Assembly (NCBI RefSeq): GCF_947179165.1
Contig: NC_077238.1
Location: 83,171,757-83,235,756 of the forward strand
Direction: 5' to 3'
Length of the DNA: 64,000 nt
Source of the DNA: Solanum dulcamara
Taxonomy: Eukaryota > Streptophyta > Magnoliopsida > Solanales > Solanaceae
Under the pieces are notes generated by a model. The model worked only from the letters and a program-made list of their open reading frames with translations, had not been told where the DNA came from and did not search any database. Position numbers and translations under genes: made by a program. This document shows, one piece after another, positions 37,608-57,900 of this stretch (position 1 is the stretch's first letter; each line of letters begins with the position of its first letter).

Positions 37608-37630
37608 GTCTAGAAAGGTCCAGAACATTT
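37608..37630. promoter_or_regulatory. Heat-shock-element-like array
   Basis: GTCTAGAAAGGTCCAGAACA contains alternating units with the 2-bp spacing expected for heat-shock factor binding: GTC-ta-GAA-ag-GTC-ca-GAA-ca-TTT. Both GAA units are perfect, and each TTC unit has one mismatch. It lies about 3.05 kb upstream of the Hikeshi-like start codon and 1.36 kb upstream of the CDPK start codon. It could serve either gene or neither. Confidence 0.4.
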
Positions 37631-38985
37631 GCACTCTACTTTGAGGGGGGTAACATTAAAGAGCAAATTTGATAAACCACACTGCTCATTACTCAATCAA
37701 ATGATAATGTCAATAATTATACAAGTTGTTTGAGATTAATTTTGAATATATGTATCTGATTTGAGTAACTAATAAGGTTGTTTATTGGACGAATCGTGCA
37801 TATAATTATGTTTAACAGTTTGATTTATCGAATATCAATTTTAAATATATTAATAATTCGTGAGTCAATGAGTAAGTTATCGATTGATTTGATATCATAT
37901 TAGTAATTATCAAGCGAGTGTATTGGTTTACTCTTTTCACACTCCCTTTGTTTACTTTCACTCATCAATATAATGATCACACGTCAAATTAAATAAAAAA
38001 TTTTTAGCTTTACTTAAGTTGGTAATGTGCACGTAAGCATTTATTTAACAAATATATTTATAATAAAAATGTAACTATGATAATTTTTAACAGGTTAACC
38101 ATTTATCCAATAAGAAAATTGAGTAATCATTCCTCGCATCAATAAATTGTTAACTATAAAAAAATTACCTGTTCATCAATCGTTATTCCGTTAATCCAAA
38201 TATCAATCAACAAATAAGTCAATTTTGTAATTGTCTTATCGGTTACAATTCAGTTTTGAACAGTCCTAATGATTAGTGTATCTCAAATACATGTGCCTTT
38301 AAAAATAATCTATTTTTAGATGATTAAAATCTTCTATAACTGAAACACATTAAATAAGGAGTAGCAGACCTATAACGAACACTTAATTTTATAATTTTAA
38401 TGTCGTATATCTCAAGTTATATGTGAACACTTAAATTTACAAAAACTTAAATTTTTTAGGCTATGAGTTAAATAGTGTCCCAAATTCTGGTCTCTGTGTA
38501 TTTTGCCTACACAGACCCAAATGTCATCTGGTCAATTGAATGCTTTATTTTGACCTTTAATATATATTTTTTATTGAAATAAAATAAAATATGGGATGGA
38601 GGAATTGGTAATTATTAATATGGTTATTTTATCACACAATTTCTATTAATTTATATTTTGTAAAGTATTAGATTTTAAAAAATAAGTAATTATGTCCAAA
38701 ATAACCAAATAAAAATCTATTGTTGAAATAGATATTTTAAATTCTTATAGTCCAATGAGGGGTATTAAAGTCAAAAGGAGAAATGAGAGTCCACTTGAGC
38801 ATATTTCCGACCAAACTGTCAGCAGAGCACACAGAAAGGGAGAGGGAATCTAGAGAGGTAAATTCTTGCGAAAGAGGGAAATAAAAGGGAAGAAAAGTCT
38901 ATAATCAGTAAAGTTTTCATTTTTCAGGTCTGAGAATCAAAATTCAGTTCAGAGGACCACATACATCTATCTATTTCCATTAACA

Positions 38986-45504
<6,519 letters not shown>

Positions 45505-48275
45505 CCCACAAACGTGAACTTTCTAATTTCTTTTGCCATGAAAATCCAATTACATGACATTTACTGCTACAAGGCTTAGGTGTTGAACTTGATCCCTTCC
45601 CTTGCTTTATTGATGGCTGTTTCTTTTACCTTTATTTGTCCAAGCTTAGAACAATTTTCTTCTAAATCTGCTTTAATTTTCGATCGTTCAAAGTCTCATT
45701 GGACGGTGATTTTTAAATACCTGAATACTGTGGAACCTATACTGCTATAGAAATTGACGTCACGCCTCAAGAAAAGAGTATCAGTCTCAACCATATTATC
45801 CCTTTCTTCCTCAAATCAACAATGACAGCATTAATTGCCTTCCCAACCTGTAATACTTTGGCTTCAAGTTCGATTTCCTCCTGATTATGTAAGATAGACA
45901 ATGATTGAGGATGTTGCATTGTATCCTCCCTTTGAAAATTAGAGAATGTTGATTCTAACCATACAGAAAATACAGGCCTTAAAATGGAATAATATATGCA
46001 AAAGCAGATCAGCAACTACTAGATTTGGCTATAACAAGTCATCTTAGGAGTTTTAGCAAGTAAACACAAAAAAATTGGTTTATAACCAATCTACCAAAAA
46101 GGAAGGATGAGATTCAGCAAGCACATTAATACAAGAAACAAAGTCAAAGTCCCCTGCTTGGTGTAACGTCTTGCGGCTGAAATGAGGAAAGCACCTCCTA
46201 TTTCTAATATATTTGACAGCCCATCGCAAATTATAAATTCATTACTTGTATTTATGTTGCAACTAATAACACTAAGGTTGAGTGCTTTAAGTTGCAGGTA
46301 GTTTCAGCTCATAGTACTGCTTTACATTCAAGATATCAGGCTGAATAATAGTCTCTTGAAGTCTACTAGACTATCACTTCTGCTTAATTTGTAAATTTTA
46401 TATGCCTGATGAAGTCCCTTGAAGATGGAATTAACATTCTACAAGAAGATTAAAGCCAAAGCTTCTATATCAAAACTGTTGAACTGACCATTGATGAAGT
46501 CCATGCTCAATATAGTGTTGAATACCAACTTGCTTGATTGTTTTTTCCCTGATCGAATCTTAAATTTCAAAATCAATGCTGTGCATGTTTTTATCTTATA
46601 GAAGCAAAAACCAGAACACACTTATTGCTCAAGTTTGTGGCATTGCTAATTATGACCAGAACATGTACACATATTACTCAAGACTTGAAAGTGACCTTCA
46701 ACAGCATTCATATTAATTAAGTTATTGCTCATAACACTCTGCTAACTATACTTAATGCAGTTGAAGAAGCTATATATGGAAATAAAACTGTATGTATACC
46801 AAAGACCTTCACATGAAATAAGGGCCATACATGATACATCCCATCAGTGATATTCAACACTATATTGCTGTCTTAAAGTTTATAATGAAATTAAGATAAT
46901 CATACTCATTTTCCCATAAATTAAGCTCTCTTTTACTATGGAAAAAGATATTACATCCCCTAATACGTACATCTCTAAGATAAAATAGGACCCAATCACT
47001 AGCAAATCTAGCAGAATACTTGAACAGAAGAGCCAAATTCTCTCTCTTTTACTATAGAAAAAGATATTACATCCCCTAATAAATACATTTCTAAGATAAA
47101 ATAGGACCCAATCACTAGCAAATCTAGCAGAATACTTGAACAGAAGAGCCAAATTCTCTCTCTTACTATGGAAAAAGATATTACATCCCCTAATAAATAC
47201 ATTTCTAAGATAAAATAGGACCCAATCACTAGCAAATCTAGCAGAATACTTGAACAGAAGAGCCAAATTCACTACCACAAGCTTCTCTTACTTTGATACC
47301 AGCTATCCAATGTTGAGAATCGATGTAGGATAGATAATCTTACCTCGAAGGTGGTAGTCCAATCCAGCTTTGAATATATCTATATATGTCGTCCTCGTCT
47401 TCTTCAGGTCTCTTCTCCCAGCTCCGGCTACATCTATCTGCTACCTTCTCTCCTTCATCTATTTGAACTTTATGAATGGATATATCTTTAAAAAGTTCTC
47501 AAGTACATACAATATCCTGTTATAGTAAGCACTAGCAAACTCCATTCCTTCATTGCTGCTTCTCTTCCTCAGACATTAATTAATACAGTTTGATGCTTGT
47601 CTTGAAGTATATGTCGTTTATACAGTTTTTACTTTGTTAATACCATCCATTTAATGGGTATTTCAAGAGTAATATTCATAAAAATAGATATGCCTATATA
47701 TATAACGCTTCAGATAAAGCTATGGATGTCTTTTGTGTACAAAGAGTTGGTGTTGTAATGTCAAGTTTCAACGGTTATAGACTCAACCTCAGGTAATGAA
47801 GTTCAAAAAGAGTATATCAATGGATAAGTTGTTGTGTATCAATGTATATGTGCTATAAAATGTACAGTATTGCTATGTTTTGTAATTATTAAAAGAGTGC
47901 CGCTATATAATGCAATTTTGAAGCCTAATTAGGCAAATATTCCTCAACAAAACAAAGTATACGGAGTATTGGCCTGTGGCCCAACTCTTATCAGCAATCG
48001 AATTTGATTGTGGTGCTTTTGAGTCTTACCATCGTTCTAAAACAATGGCATTTACACTTCCAAGAATGTTCACCTCCTCCATATTACAAAATACAAAACC
48101 TCAAGGCATTTACTATCCACAAATATATAATGATACTACTAATTTGCTAAGGAAATGGTACGCAATAGCCTGACAAGAATAAAGTTACAAGAATTTAATC
48201 AGGAAATTATCTAGTCACCGTGGCATGAAAGCCTCTCGAACTGAACACAACCAGCATCCTTCAAATGCAAGGCAG
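45505..48275. other. Convergent spacer (CDPK / PMT-like)
   Basis: The region holds 3' UTRs of both genes and a triplicated 116-bp repeat (46926-47270). A minus-strand open stretch around 45790-46015 (HNQEEIELEAKVLQVGKA) looks protein-like but was not identified. A segment at 47300-47470 contains TTTGATACCAGC, which resembles a reversed primer binding site. No gene is supported. Confidence 0.5.
46926..47270. repeat. Tandem repeat, 114-116 bp x 3
   Basis: The unit contains TACTATGGAAAAAGATATTA, CATCCCCTAATA, CTAAGATAAAATAGGACCCA, ATCACTAGCAAATCTAGCAG and ACAGAAGAGCCAAATTC. It occurs three times in a row with starts 116 and 114 bp apart (ACTAT at 46935, 47051, 47165) and only a few differences. 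On the minus strand the units stay open across the repeat, but this is a by-product of low stop content and no protein is claimed. Confidence 0.92.
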
Positions 48276-51200
48276 CTAAGCAATGACATAGGTTAGTGTC
48301 TCGACGTCCTTTGGTCGCCACATTGTTTTCTGACAATACAGCAATCCCTCCTTGTCCTTGGAATAGGTCATACTGATTTCATAATGCATAGACTTTAGCA
48401 TACTTTCTAACTCGGTTATAGTCTCCTCTTTGTCACGCACAATGAGCTTCCCTCCTGGTCTCAAAATGCGGTCAACTTCAGCAACTATTGTCGGCAAACC
48501 ACACCTACGAGTTTTAAGAACCAAAGCACTATCAGATCACAACATAGAGAAATAGAACATGAGTGGTGTTGATTTAAGTCAGTAATTTTAAAGGTTAAAT
48601 ATTTACTTTGTTTTAATCTTGGAGAAGAGATGGTCAGCATGGACAAGATCATACGATCTGGGGTAAGTGCTGAAGGATTCACACCAGTCATGATAAATTC
48701 CAAAAAGACCTCTCTCATAAATAATTGGTAGTGTATCTGGAGCATCTACTGAGACAACGTTCATAACCCACACATTCAAGTCTCTTAAAGCAGCCGCAAA
48801 TCTGCAAGGCGACAGAAGTTTAACATCACACACCATTGAAGACAATGAAAGATGCTATAGAAATAGTCACAACTGATATAATCGTTTCTGAGATAGCACC
48901 AACCAGGTACAATATTCCGACCAATGTGTGCGGCATTCCAACTAACAGAGCACTAAAGATGATAACTTCTCGTGACAATTGCTGCTTTTGCAATGAAGAG
49001 TGTGTTTGTTTAAAAAAATATGGTTTTTGATTGTTTTTTAAAAAAAGTTCAACACTTATTGAAAACAAATGCCACTTGTCTGTTAGTCCATTTAAATCAT
49101 AAAATCTAGGTCAGCAATAAGCTTCAACCATAACTTCTTTGCTAGCTATATTAGGCAGAGAGACGGATAGAAGATCTATAGATAGGAAACAAGTAATGTA
49201 GCACTCGGTACTTACCCTCCATAGATAGCACGCATGTCCATAACATTCCGCACAGTAGACCATTTTATCCCCATTCCATTAAGATATGAATTTGTCACCA
49301 CATGTTTCCAGTGTTCATAATCTGCAGAAAAATCTTCTGGAGCTGGTTTCCCATATACTCCAACCTGGGAACTCAATAACCAGTAAGGTGATTTCGATAA
49401 CCTGGCTGGCCATGATTCTGGCCATTGAGATCCACGTTCTGATGTGGCAACAGGAACTTTATGCATGCAAGCTTGTAAAGGCACATTCCTGAAGAAAGCA
49501 TCCATTCATTAGATCATGTTTAAGCATAAGATGCAATATGTCACTGCAATTTTTTTTTGATAAGGTAGAACTTAATATAAGTATCACTATCAGCATCAAG
49601 AGTATGATATACATCAAAAGGAGTTCTTACAGGTTCTGTAGAGAACTATTAAGTCAAAAAACTCACAGCAATTCTCAATACGAAAACAATTTCCCATGGA
49701 TAAGATGGAAAATAATTTCCTGCATTTGTACTGGATAATAATATTTGTTCTAGACAGCCTTGCAATCCAGTATCCAACCAAATAATTGATATTAATACTA
49801 AAAATGAAGTTCCCATCACTCTAAGAATAATACCAGGCTGCGTTTGGATCATCAGATCCTTGACAAAGCGGGGGAGCATCTTTTGATCTTTGTTCATAGC
49901 ACTCATTGGAAGTAGGCTTGCGATATACAGCAACCCCTACTCCATTAACTCTGTCTTTGGTTTTTGAGACAAGTTCCCAGCACATTGCATTTGTCAACTT
50001 CTGCATGGCTGTCAAAATGCCAAAAACGGGCAGTCATTCAGCAAGACCAGTTAACCAAGTTATGGAAGAGTCAACTGAATAAGTTAAAGCAAAGTACCTT
50101 CCCAGATCTCAACATCTTCAGGAAGCTTTTGGTAAACAGGAGTAGCAGACCACACAAAAAGTCCACCAGGTCGAAGTACACGATTGAGCTCCAGGAGAAG
50201 TTTCCCCCCTACAGTTTGTTAGATCAAAAAAGTTTAATCTAAATCAAGTTACACAATTTCATCAGTTGTAAGACGAAATAATAGAGATAAACTGATTGCA
50301 GATATAGAAATATTTTCAGCGCTGGAAGTCCACACACGAGAACAACCTATGTTCTTCTCAAAGGTTCGACTACTGTAGAAGAACTTTACACTTAACCCTT
50401 TACGACTCTGAGCAATGAAAAGGCATCAGGAATGAGTAGAATGCAAAATCAAATACCTTCAATATGCCAAGGCACTCTGCAACGTGCACAATGAACAACG
50501 TCAAAGACTCGACTAGGAAAGGGTAGCCTCTTTGTACCCATGACAGCAGATATAGCAGGAATACCCCTCTCAAGAGCAAACTGAACCTGAGCTTCATGTT
50601 CATCTTTAGGAGCGAAAGACATGGCCAAAACATCTCTTTCGAAAAGATAACCCCCAAAGCTGGCAACCCCACATCCAACATCTAATATAACCCGAGTTCG
50701 CTTTCCCCAGGCAATTTCTGGAAAAGACTGCAAAAATAATGTAAAAGTTGTGTGAAACTAGCATAACTTGATCATTTGATGGATACAAGACATGATTTTA
50801 CAATGTAAGAATCAAATGCACATGATTTTTATTTTTTTTGATATTTGACAATGTGGGACGATACCTGAATAGGAAATTACCATTCTAACATTTCACTCTA
50901 ACACTAAAACTCAACATTCTAACAGCATAAGTATCAAAAAGCCATGCAAGAATATTAAAGACCTTTATAAATTTGTTGATACACCAAGATTGTTTCATGG
51001 GATCTTTGTGCAGAGTTTTTGTTCCCGGATTCTGGTAACAATTCTTAATACATCAGTTCCTTCTCTCTATATATCTTTTTTTTTTTGGGGGGGGGGGGGA
51101 GTCAAGTAGTCAGTTCTATTATACACAAGAACCTGTCACTTCAGAATCCAAGACACCACATGTTAGTTAAGGGAATTAGAAATAGGCAAGACAATATATA

Positions 51201-52627
51201 AAGAAGAGACATTGAACAATCCACTAAAGAGAACCAGCATGCACAAATCACAAACAACTGCAAGAACTGATATAGTATATGTATATCCTCTAATGATTTG
51301 AAGAAAAACAAACACACGCGCAAATGCAGAGCAAAGATAAATGCAAGTGCTAACCTGCTGTATGAAGTCAATATAGTGCAGAGCGCCATGCTTGAACTGG
51401 GTTCCCCCACCAGGGAAGGTAAGGTATTCACCACTAACTTTTACCCAATTTTGATGCCCTTTAACTTCTGCAAGCTTTGTATGGGGAACATTGTGGTACC
51501 ATATCTGCAGGAAGGTAATACTTTTAACTTCAAGAACAAGTAAAAATGATACAATCACTTCAAACAGCATTCCAGAAATAATTTATCACCTTTTCCCTAC
51601 TCGTAGGCCACTCAACTGAACGTTGATATCCTTCGGGAAGTGGAACAAGACAAGTTGGAGGATTATCTGGGCAGTGTCTCTCTCGGTGTTCATAATGTTT
51701 TGTACTTCTGAGTTTCCTAATTGATTCCAAATTATCAAGGCAAGGGATATAGTCTGGCCCAGCAGTGGAATTGCAAAGTTTCCAAATGTAGCTATTTTCT
51801 TTATCTGATCCCGAAGACTTCTGCATTTCCTTTTCATTCTTTGATTCTGACGCCTGAGTTACAAATGCCCCATTTTGAGTTGTAGTTTCATTCAAAAGGT
51901 CTGACTGAGTCCCCGAACTAAATACATCATTTAAGGACTGGTCCTTCTTCTCACCATCAGCCTTCTTATCAGAACCTTGGCCTACCTCCTGATCCTTTTT
52001 ATTATTCAGTTCAGCTGAATTTTCTACTGATTTTTTCTCATCAGAACCTTCTTCGATCTCTTCTCCAACAGATTTATTTTCATTTTTCTCCCCAGCCTCG
52101 GAATCCTTATCATCTACTTTGTCTTGCCCATCTTCCTTTTTGTCATCTGAATTATCCGTCTCCTTCTCGGATTGAGTTTCTGACTTAGATTCTCCAGCAT
52201 CCTCTTTCTGTTCTGTAGATTTCTCTTCCTGTTTCACTTCTGAGGTTGATTCTGTCTGTTGTGAATTAGAATGATTTTCTTCTTGACTAACTAAGGTATC
52301 CCCTTTTGTTGCATCCTCAGGTAAATCACCCAGGGTATCCTCAAATTGTTTTGATTTTCCCTCATCAGTTGGATTAATCTCATCACCAGCTTTGTTGTTA
52401 CTCTCGTTGCCACCATTGGAACTCTCTTTACTTTCGGTTACCTGTGTTGACAGGTCATTCTTTTTCCCCTGTGAGGACAAATCTAGATTTTGGTCTGGAA
52501 CAACAGATGATGACGTCATCATCCATACCCCAACTAAACATAGAGCTACAAATACCACTATAGTTACGGTGGAGCAATAATTAGACGACTTCCTGCCATC
52601 TACTCTAGAGTACTTTCCTAATGCCAT
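48276..52627 (-). CDS. Putative Golgi methyltransferase, PMT24-27 type (QUA2/DUF248 family)
   Basis: Eight exons on the minus strand (52627-51590, 51504-51355, 50727-50457, 50208-50098, 50008-49834, 49488-49216, 48801-48607, 48504-48276) join in phase to 813 residues. It starts [15 protein letters not shown], followed by a membrane segment at about 20-40 ([19 protein letters not shown]), giving a type II Golgi protein. A Glu/Asp/Lys/Ser-rich stalk covers about residues 50-275. The first methyltransferase half carries the SAM motif [16 protein letters not shown] and [11 protein letters not shown]. The second half carries [12 protein letters not shown] and [14 protein letters not shown]. This double pseudo-repeat is the family hallmark. 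Members such as QUA2 and TSD2 act in pectin methyl-esterification. The activity of the long-stalk PMT24-27 group is inferred from them. A 5' UTR intron is suggested between about 53432 and 52675. Confidence 0.95.
51087..51102. repeat. T/G homopolymer pair
   Basis: A run of T is followed directly by about 12 G in the second intron of the PMT-like gene. Its length is unreliable in assemblies. Confidence 0.8.
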
Positions 52628-54986
52628 TTTTTCGGGTAAATTCTATCAGTCCTTCACAATGTTCCTCTATTCACCTGAGGTACAAAATAAAAATAATAAG
52701 AGTAAAATCTTTGAATCACTCTCATGCATTCTGGCAACTTATCATGTTTGCAGACCAACTGTCATATTGAATTTTGTATATAGTATTGTCATATTGAATT
52801 CAAATCTATTACCTTATATATAGTACTCCATGTGATTCAATTTGTTTGTGTTACTTTTCTTTTTAATCCATTTCAAAAAGAATGTCTCTTTCCTTTTTTG
52901 GCATCTCTTTAGTTTTACCTTTTCACGTGACATATTTAAGATCACAAGATTCGAAAGTATTCTTTATTTCTTAAACCAGACAATCGAAGTACACATTGAA
53001 CTCTAAATCATCATTAATTATCTCTTGATTTCAATTAGAGTATTAGAAGTATTGATAACACCAATAGATCTTAAAGGAAACAATTAAAACAATCACTTGT
53101 TAATGCAAAGGAAAATTGAGAGATCTAAGATGAAACTGACAAGTTACCATCTACATATATGGTCACAACGCCTAACCTCTGATCAAAAGATGCAAAGCAA
53201 CAATCTTGTGATTCAAATTCAAATTCAAATCCAAACAGAAGGAAATGTATAAACCCATTTCGACAATACAAACAAAAGTGCATATAACAGCTGACCCATC
53301 TCAAAGAATTGCACGACTAACAGGAAAAAAGAGTCAGATCTGACGGGATAGCTCAAGATCAGGAAAATTTGAAAACGTACGTACACAAAATAGAGATCTA
53401 AAAAGTAAAAACAAAATAACTCCCATGTACCTTTTAGTAGCAGCTCGAAGAGCAGATCTGAGAAAAATGGAAGCTGTTACAAGTGAATCATAGTTTTGGG
53501 GTTCTGGGTATGTGAATTGTAGATACAGGAAGTGAGGGGAAATGGGGATAAATAAATAGGAGTTGGAACAGAGAGAAAGTAGTAGTAGACTAGGAGTGGT
53601 ATAGCAGTAAAGGAAGAGTCGACGATATTCACCCATTATTTTTAATAATCTCATGTAATAAATTTTATCATCAAGATTTTCCAGATTTTTAAATTAAATT
53701 TTTTATATAAATGAAGTCTTTTTAATAATGTGAGTATATTTTTTTATTGTAGTCTATAGTTTACCTCTAATAGTTAAAATTATTCTATTACTTTTTTTTT
53801 ATCCTATTTCGTTGGAGATATTTTTCCAGTGAACAAAACAATAAACAACAATCATCCCAATTTTCATTTTCCTTTCTCACTTTCACAACATCATCAAATA
53901 GATCTAATAACAATAAATAACGCAAGAATTAAATTGAAAAACCACCAAACTCTAATAAAAAATCACGAGCTCTATGCAAAATGGCGATGATTGGTTCTTA
54001 TTCCTCTTTCATGTTAATTTTTATTTTATTTTCAGATTAAAACTTCATTGGCGTTCAGACCAGAAAAATTATATTCGACAATGGTTCATCTTCAGTGAAG
54101 TACATAAAGAGACAGTGGGAAATGTAAATTATTGTGACGTTGTTTGTTAATCACTCTAACATCGTGAGTTTGCCGAAGAAGATAAAGAGGACGAAAAATG
54201 ATGAAATACGGTGACAATAATGGATTTATATGGAAAAAATATAAATAAAAAAAAACATTGATGGTTGCTTTGTGGGTTGTTCACCAGAGATGGTATGAAA
54301 ATGGATGGATGGCGGTGCGACTAAGGTGGAGATGAGGGAGATGCGAGGCGGCTATTTTGGAGATCCGGTGAAGTTTCTCCAATAGTGGGTGGATTGCATG
54401 GTAGTTTATTTTTGGGTTGATTGAAGCTATTGGTGGTTCGACGGTAGTCTAGTGGTGGTGATTAACCGGAGAAAAAGAGATGAAGCTTTGAAAAGTTATG
54501 TCAAAAACTGCATTAAATTAAATGATAGTTGTAATACAATTCGAATTCAATATTATACGTTATTATGAATTCGATAGTTGTTATTTTAAAATAAATATAA
54601 TACATTTCTAACAATGTAAACTAATTTAGGGAAGGTGGCTGCAAGAACAAGAATACGGTGACAATATTGGAAACTAGATGCGTAGTTGAAGCCGATTGAA
54701 GGGCAAATGAGAATTCCAATATACAATCTCATACTACATGCCTATTTACCAATAGGCAAAATTTCTATTATCTTTTTTCTCAATTTAAGTTTTTTCTTTC
54801 CTGTTATTTTACCTCTTTCCTCTAATAGTTTTAAAATTCATGTTATCATGGTATATACTCTAAAGTTGGGCTTGTGCTCCTTCAGTAATCATGTGTAAGG
54901 TAAAAATAGGACTAAATATGTGGACGAATTGACACATGAAAGTCAATTTGTATATATTATAGATATAGACTATGAGTGATGTGACT
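52628..54986. other. 5' UTR and promoter of the PMT-like gene, then spacer
   Basis: Minus-strand leader sequence with an acceptor near 52675 and a donor near 53432 (AAAAG|GTACATG) suggests one 5' UTR intron and an upstream leader exon at about 53433-53630. Beyond it is AT-rich spacer with a G-rich patch at about 54290-54480, in which I see no recognisable gene. Confidence 0.5.
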
Positions 54987-57900
54987 ATGGGTGTACATTG
55001 GTTGGTTTGATTTTATGTATTATTAGTTTATTTTATCTGTTTTTGATTTTTAAATACGCTAAATCAATAATCTAACCAATAAGATATTTATATCGATTTT
55101 TAATCCTTAACGGTTCGATTTTCGATTTAATTAATAAGAAAATGTTCATTAAACAATTATATAACTTTTCCAACAATTTGGCGCGAGATGACAATAGTAT
55201 AACTTACAAAATGCTCATAAAATAAATATAATAGTAGCTAACATGAAAAAAAACTATACAAGCACAATACAAATAGAAAATTAGGAGAATACGTGAATTG
55301 AAGACTAATAGACAAAAGTATTAACTAACAAGGTACTGATATTAATATTTAATATTTATGTAGGAGTAAAGTAGTAAATTACTGTCGTCTTATTTACTAT
55401 TGTCTAATTAGGGTTATCAATTTACCGAATCATCTACCTAGGCTCAACAATACCACTGTATCTAAGTTCCTAAATAATGGAGAATGGAATAAAGAGCAAG
55501 TGAGGCAACATGCACCACAACACCTGATACAAAAGATCCTTAATTTTCCTATCAAGTATCAACCTGACCATCCAGATACAGCTTGCTGGAGGTTGACCTC
55601 AGAGGGAAAATTCACTTGTGTTTCAGCTTGGAACCAGATTAGGCAAAAAAGGAACAACACCATGACTGATAATAATAGATGGCACAAGAATATCCCTTTC
55701 AAGATATCTTTTCTTGTTTGGAGAACAGTCAGAAGCAAGTTGCCCACAAATAAAAGTATTGAACACTTTGGTCATACACCTGTTCAGTGTTCTTGTTGTT
55801 ACAGGCCAGAATGGGATAATATAGATCACATATTTATCTCTGGACACATGGCTAGACACATATGGAAGTATTTTTCTGATTGTTGGGGTATACAACACAA
55901 CAGTAGTCCTCTGAGGGGCAATTTGATGAAATGGTGGCTGGCTAAATCAAATAATGAAGTCCATAAACTCTTATTGCAAACTACTCCTATATTTATTTGT
56001 TGGAACCTCTGGAAGAACATATGTGCTAGCAAATATGGAGGCAAAAAGTCAAGCAGTACAAGAGTGAAGTTTTCAGTCATCAAAGAACTATATCCGCTGA
56101 TCTTCACAGCATTCCCCTACCTTAGCTGGCCAAGTGATTGGAAGGAGCTAATATCTATGGTGGAAAGATGCAGCCATGAACTGAAAATCACACAAGTTAG
56201 TTGGCATAGACCTGCCTACAATGTGGTTAAGATTAATACTGATGGAAGTGCTTTGGATAATCCTGAAAGAATTGGAGCTGGGGGCATCCTAAGAGATCAC
56301 AAAGGAAAACTCCTATATGCTTTTGCTGCACCACTTGGAGTTGGTTCTAACAACCAAGCTGAGGTGCAGGCTGCATTAATGGGCATTACTTGGTGCATTC
56401 AACATGCTACAGCAGGGTCCTATTGGAGGTTGATTCTGAATTACTTGTGAAATGGCTAAAACAAGAAATCACACCACCCTGGACCATCAGGAACTATATC
56501 ACAGACTTGCAGGAGCTGATCATAATACTGGATCTCTTTCAATGTAAACACATTTATAGGGAAGCTAACTTTGTTGCACATACACTTTCCAAATACAGCC
56601 ACAGTGTAGGCAGCATGGTTCATTTCTATAGTCCTCACCAGCTTCCTAAGGAAACAAGTGGATACTACATCTTGGACAAAATGGGGATGGCAAACTTTAG
56701 GAGGACAAAACTGAAGAGGATCAAACAACCTCCTTGATTTGTATACCATTAATTGTAGTACAAAACTCCTTATGTATAAATTCATAGTTTGGAGTTTTGT
56801 AAAGGAGAGAGTCTCCCTTGTTTATTGTCTTCCTAGAACAATCAACTTACCCCTAGAGGTAGGGATTAGAGTAAATAACTTCTTTTTTCTTTTCTTTTGT
56901 GATTATGCAGGTACCTATAGAGCTGGAACATATAAGCCAACAATTGCAGGCAATTTCTGGTTAATTTTTTGGCACAACAGATGCAGAGGGCAACCAGGGA
57001 CAACGTGGAGGTTATTCTGGAGATGCAAGAATACTGCAGAGAATCAACACAGAAACCAACAATGGGATTCTTTTCTTTGTTTGGTTATCTTGTACAGGTA
57101 CTCTACACAGTTGTAGCATCCAAGAACAAGAAACTCATCTTGCAACAACATACAAGAGCCTCCACCAACAACAATCCAGACCTGCAAATCCAACATGTGG
57201 AACTCCACTCAACAACCATCAAAAATGAAACTTAAGTTCTATTTTTGTTTTCTGTTGTGAGTCTCTTGGTGCAGGTATCATGCAACTTTGAGCCTTGTGT
57301 TGGAGTTGCAGAAGCTGGGCTTGGAGCTCTTGCACCAACAACCATCCATACACTTGCAACAACTCAACAACAATACATGTACCAGCTGCATTACAACAAC
57401 ATTGCTAGTGTAGAATTACAGCAACAACAGAGGATACTTGGGATGCAAAACTATAGCAACTTGGAGTCCGGTGTTGGAGTTGCAGCAGCTAAACCTGGAT
57501 TTTACGGCAGCAGCAGCAGTTGCTTGAAAACCAGCCACAGTCAACAGCACTCAACAATTTGCAGCCTGCAGCACATTAAAAATGATTCCAAATGTTGTAG
57601 GCTGTAGTAATTCCAACATTTATTGAGCTCAAGAAGTCACAGCCTGAACGGATAACTGAGGACGTTAGTCGAGCGACCTTGAAAAAAGGTTGCTGACTTA
57701 AGAAATTTTATATACAGACCTGCAGCACCATGCACTTCCTTGCATGATGCACTCGTATCGCATGGACAAACTCGGTATGAAAAGATTAAGAAGGACGACG
57801 ATGACATGAACGATCTCGATCTATGGAAATCGGAAGTTTCGTATACTTGCTCTAATTCAATTTAACTATGTATTGAATGTAGCTTAATTAAATAGGACTA

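Larger units (their letters stand above)
34587..38985. other. Divergent spacer and 5' UTR intron region (Hikeshi-like / CDPK)
   Basis: The left part is likely 5' UTR and intron of the Hikeshi-like gene. It contains organelle-derived DNA (about 36430-37200) and a heat-shock-element-like array. The stretch from 37650 to about 38800 is AT-rich without recognised features. Near 38850-38930 a short 5' UTR intron of the CDPK gene is suggested by AGAG|GTAAATTC and TTTTTCAG|GTCTG. No additional gene was supported. Confidence 0.5.

Noticed and set aside
46880..47278. Open minus-strand frames across the 116-bp repeats as a repetitive membrane protein
   Set aside because: The frames arise from repeated low-stop DNA, shift between units, and have no start context or splice support.
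47300..47330. TTTGATACCAGCTATCC as a reversed primer binding site of another LTR element
   Set aside because: Only the GATACCA core matches and no paired LTRs or purine tract could be found around it.
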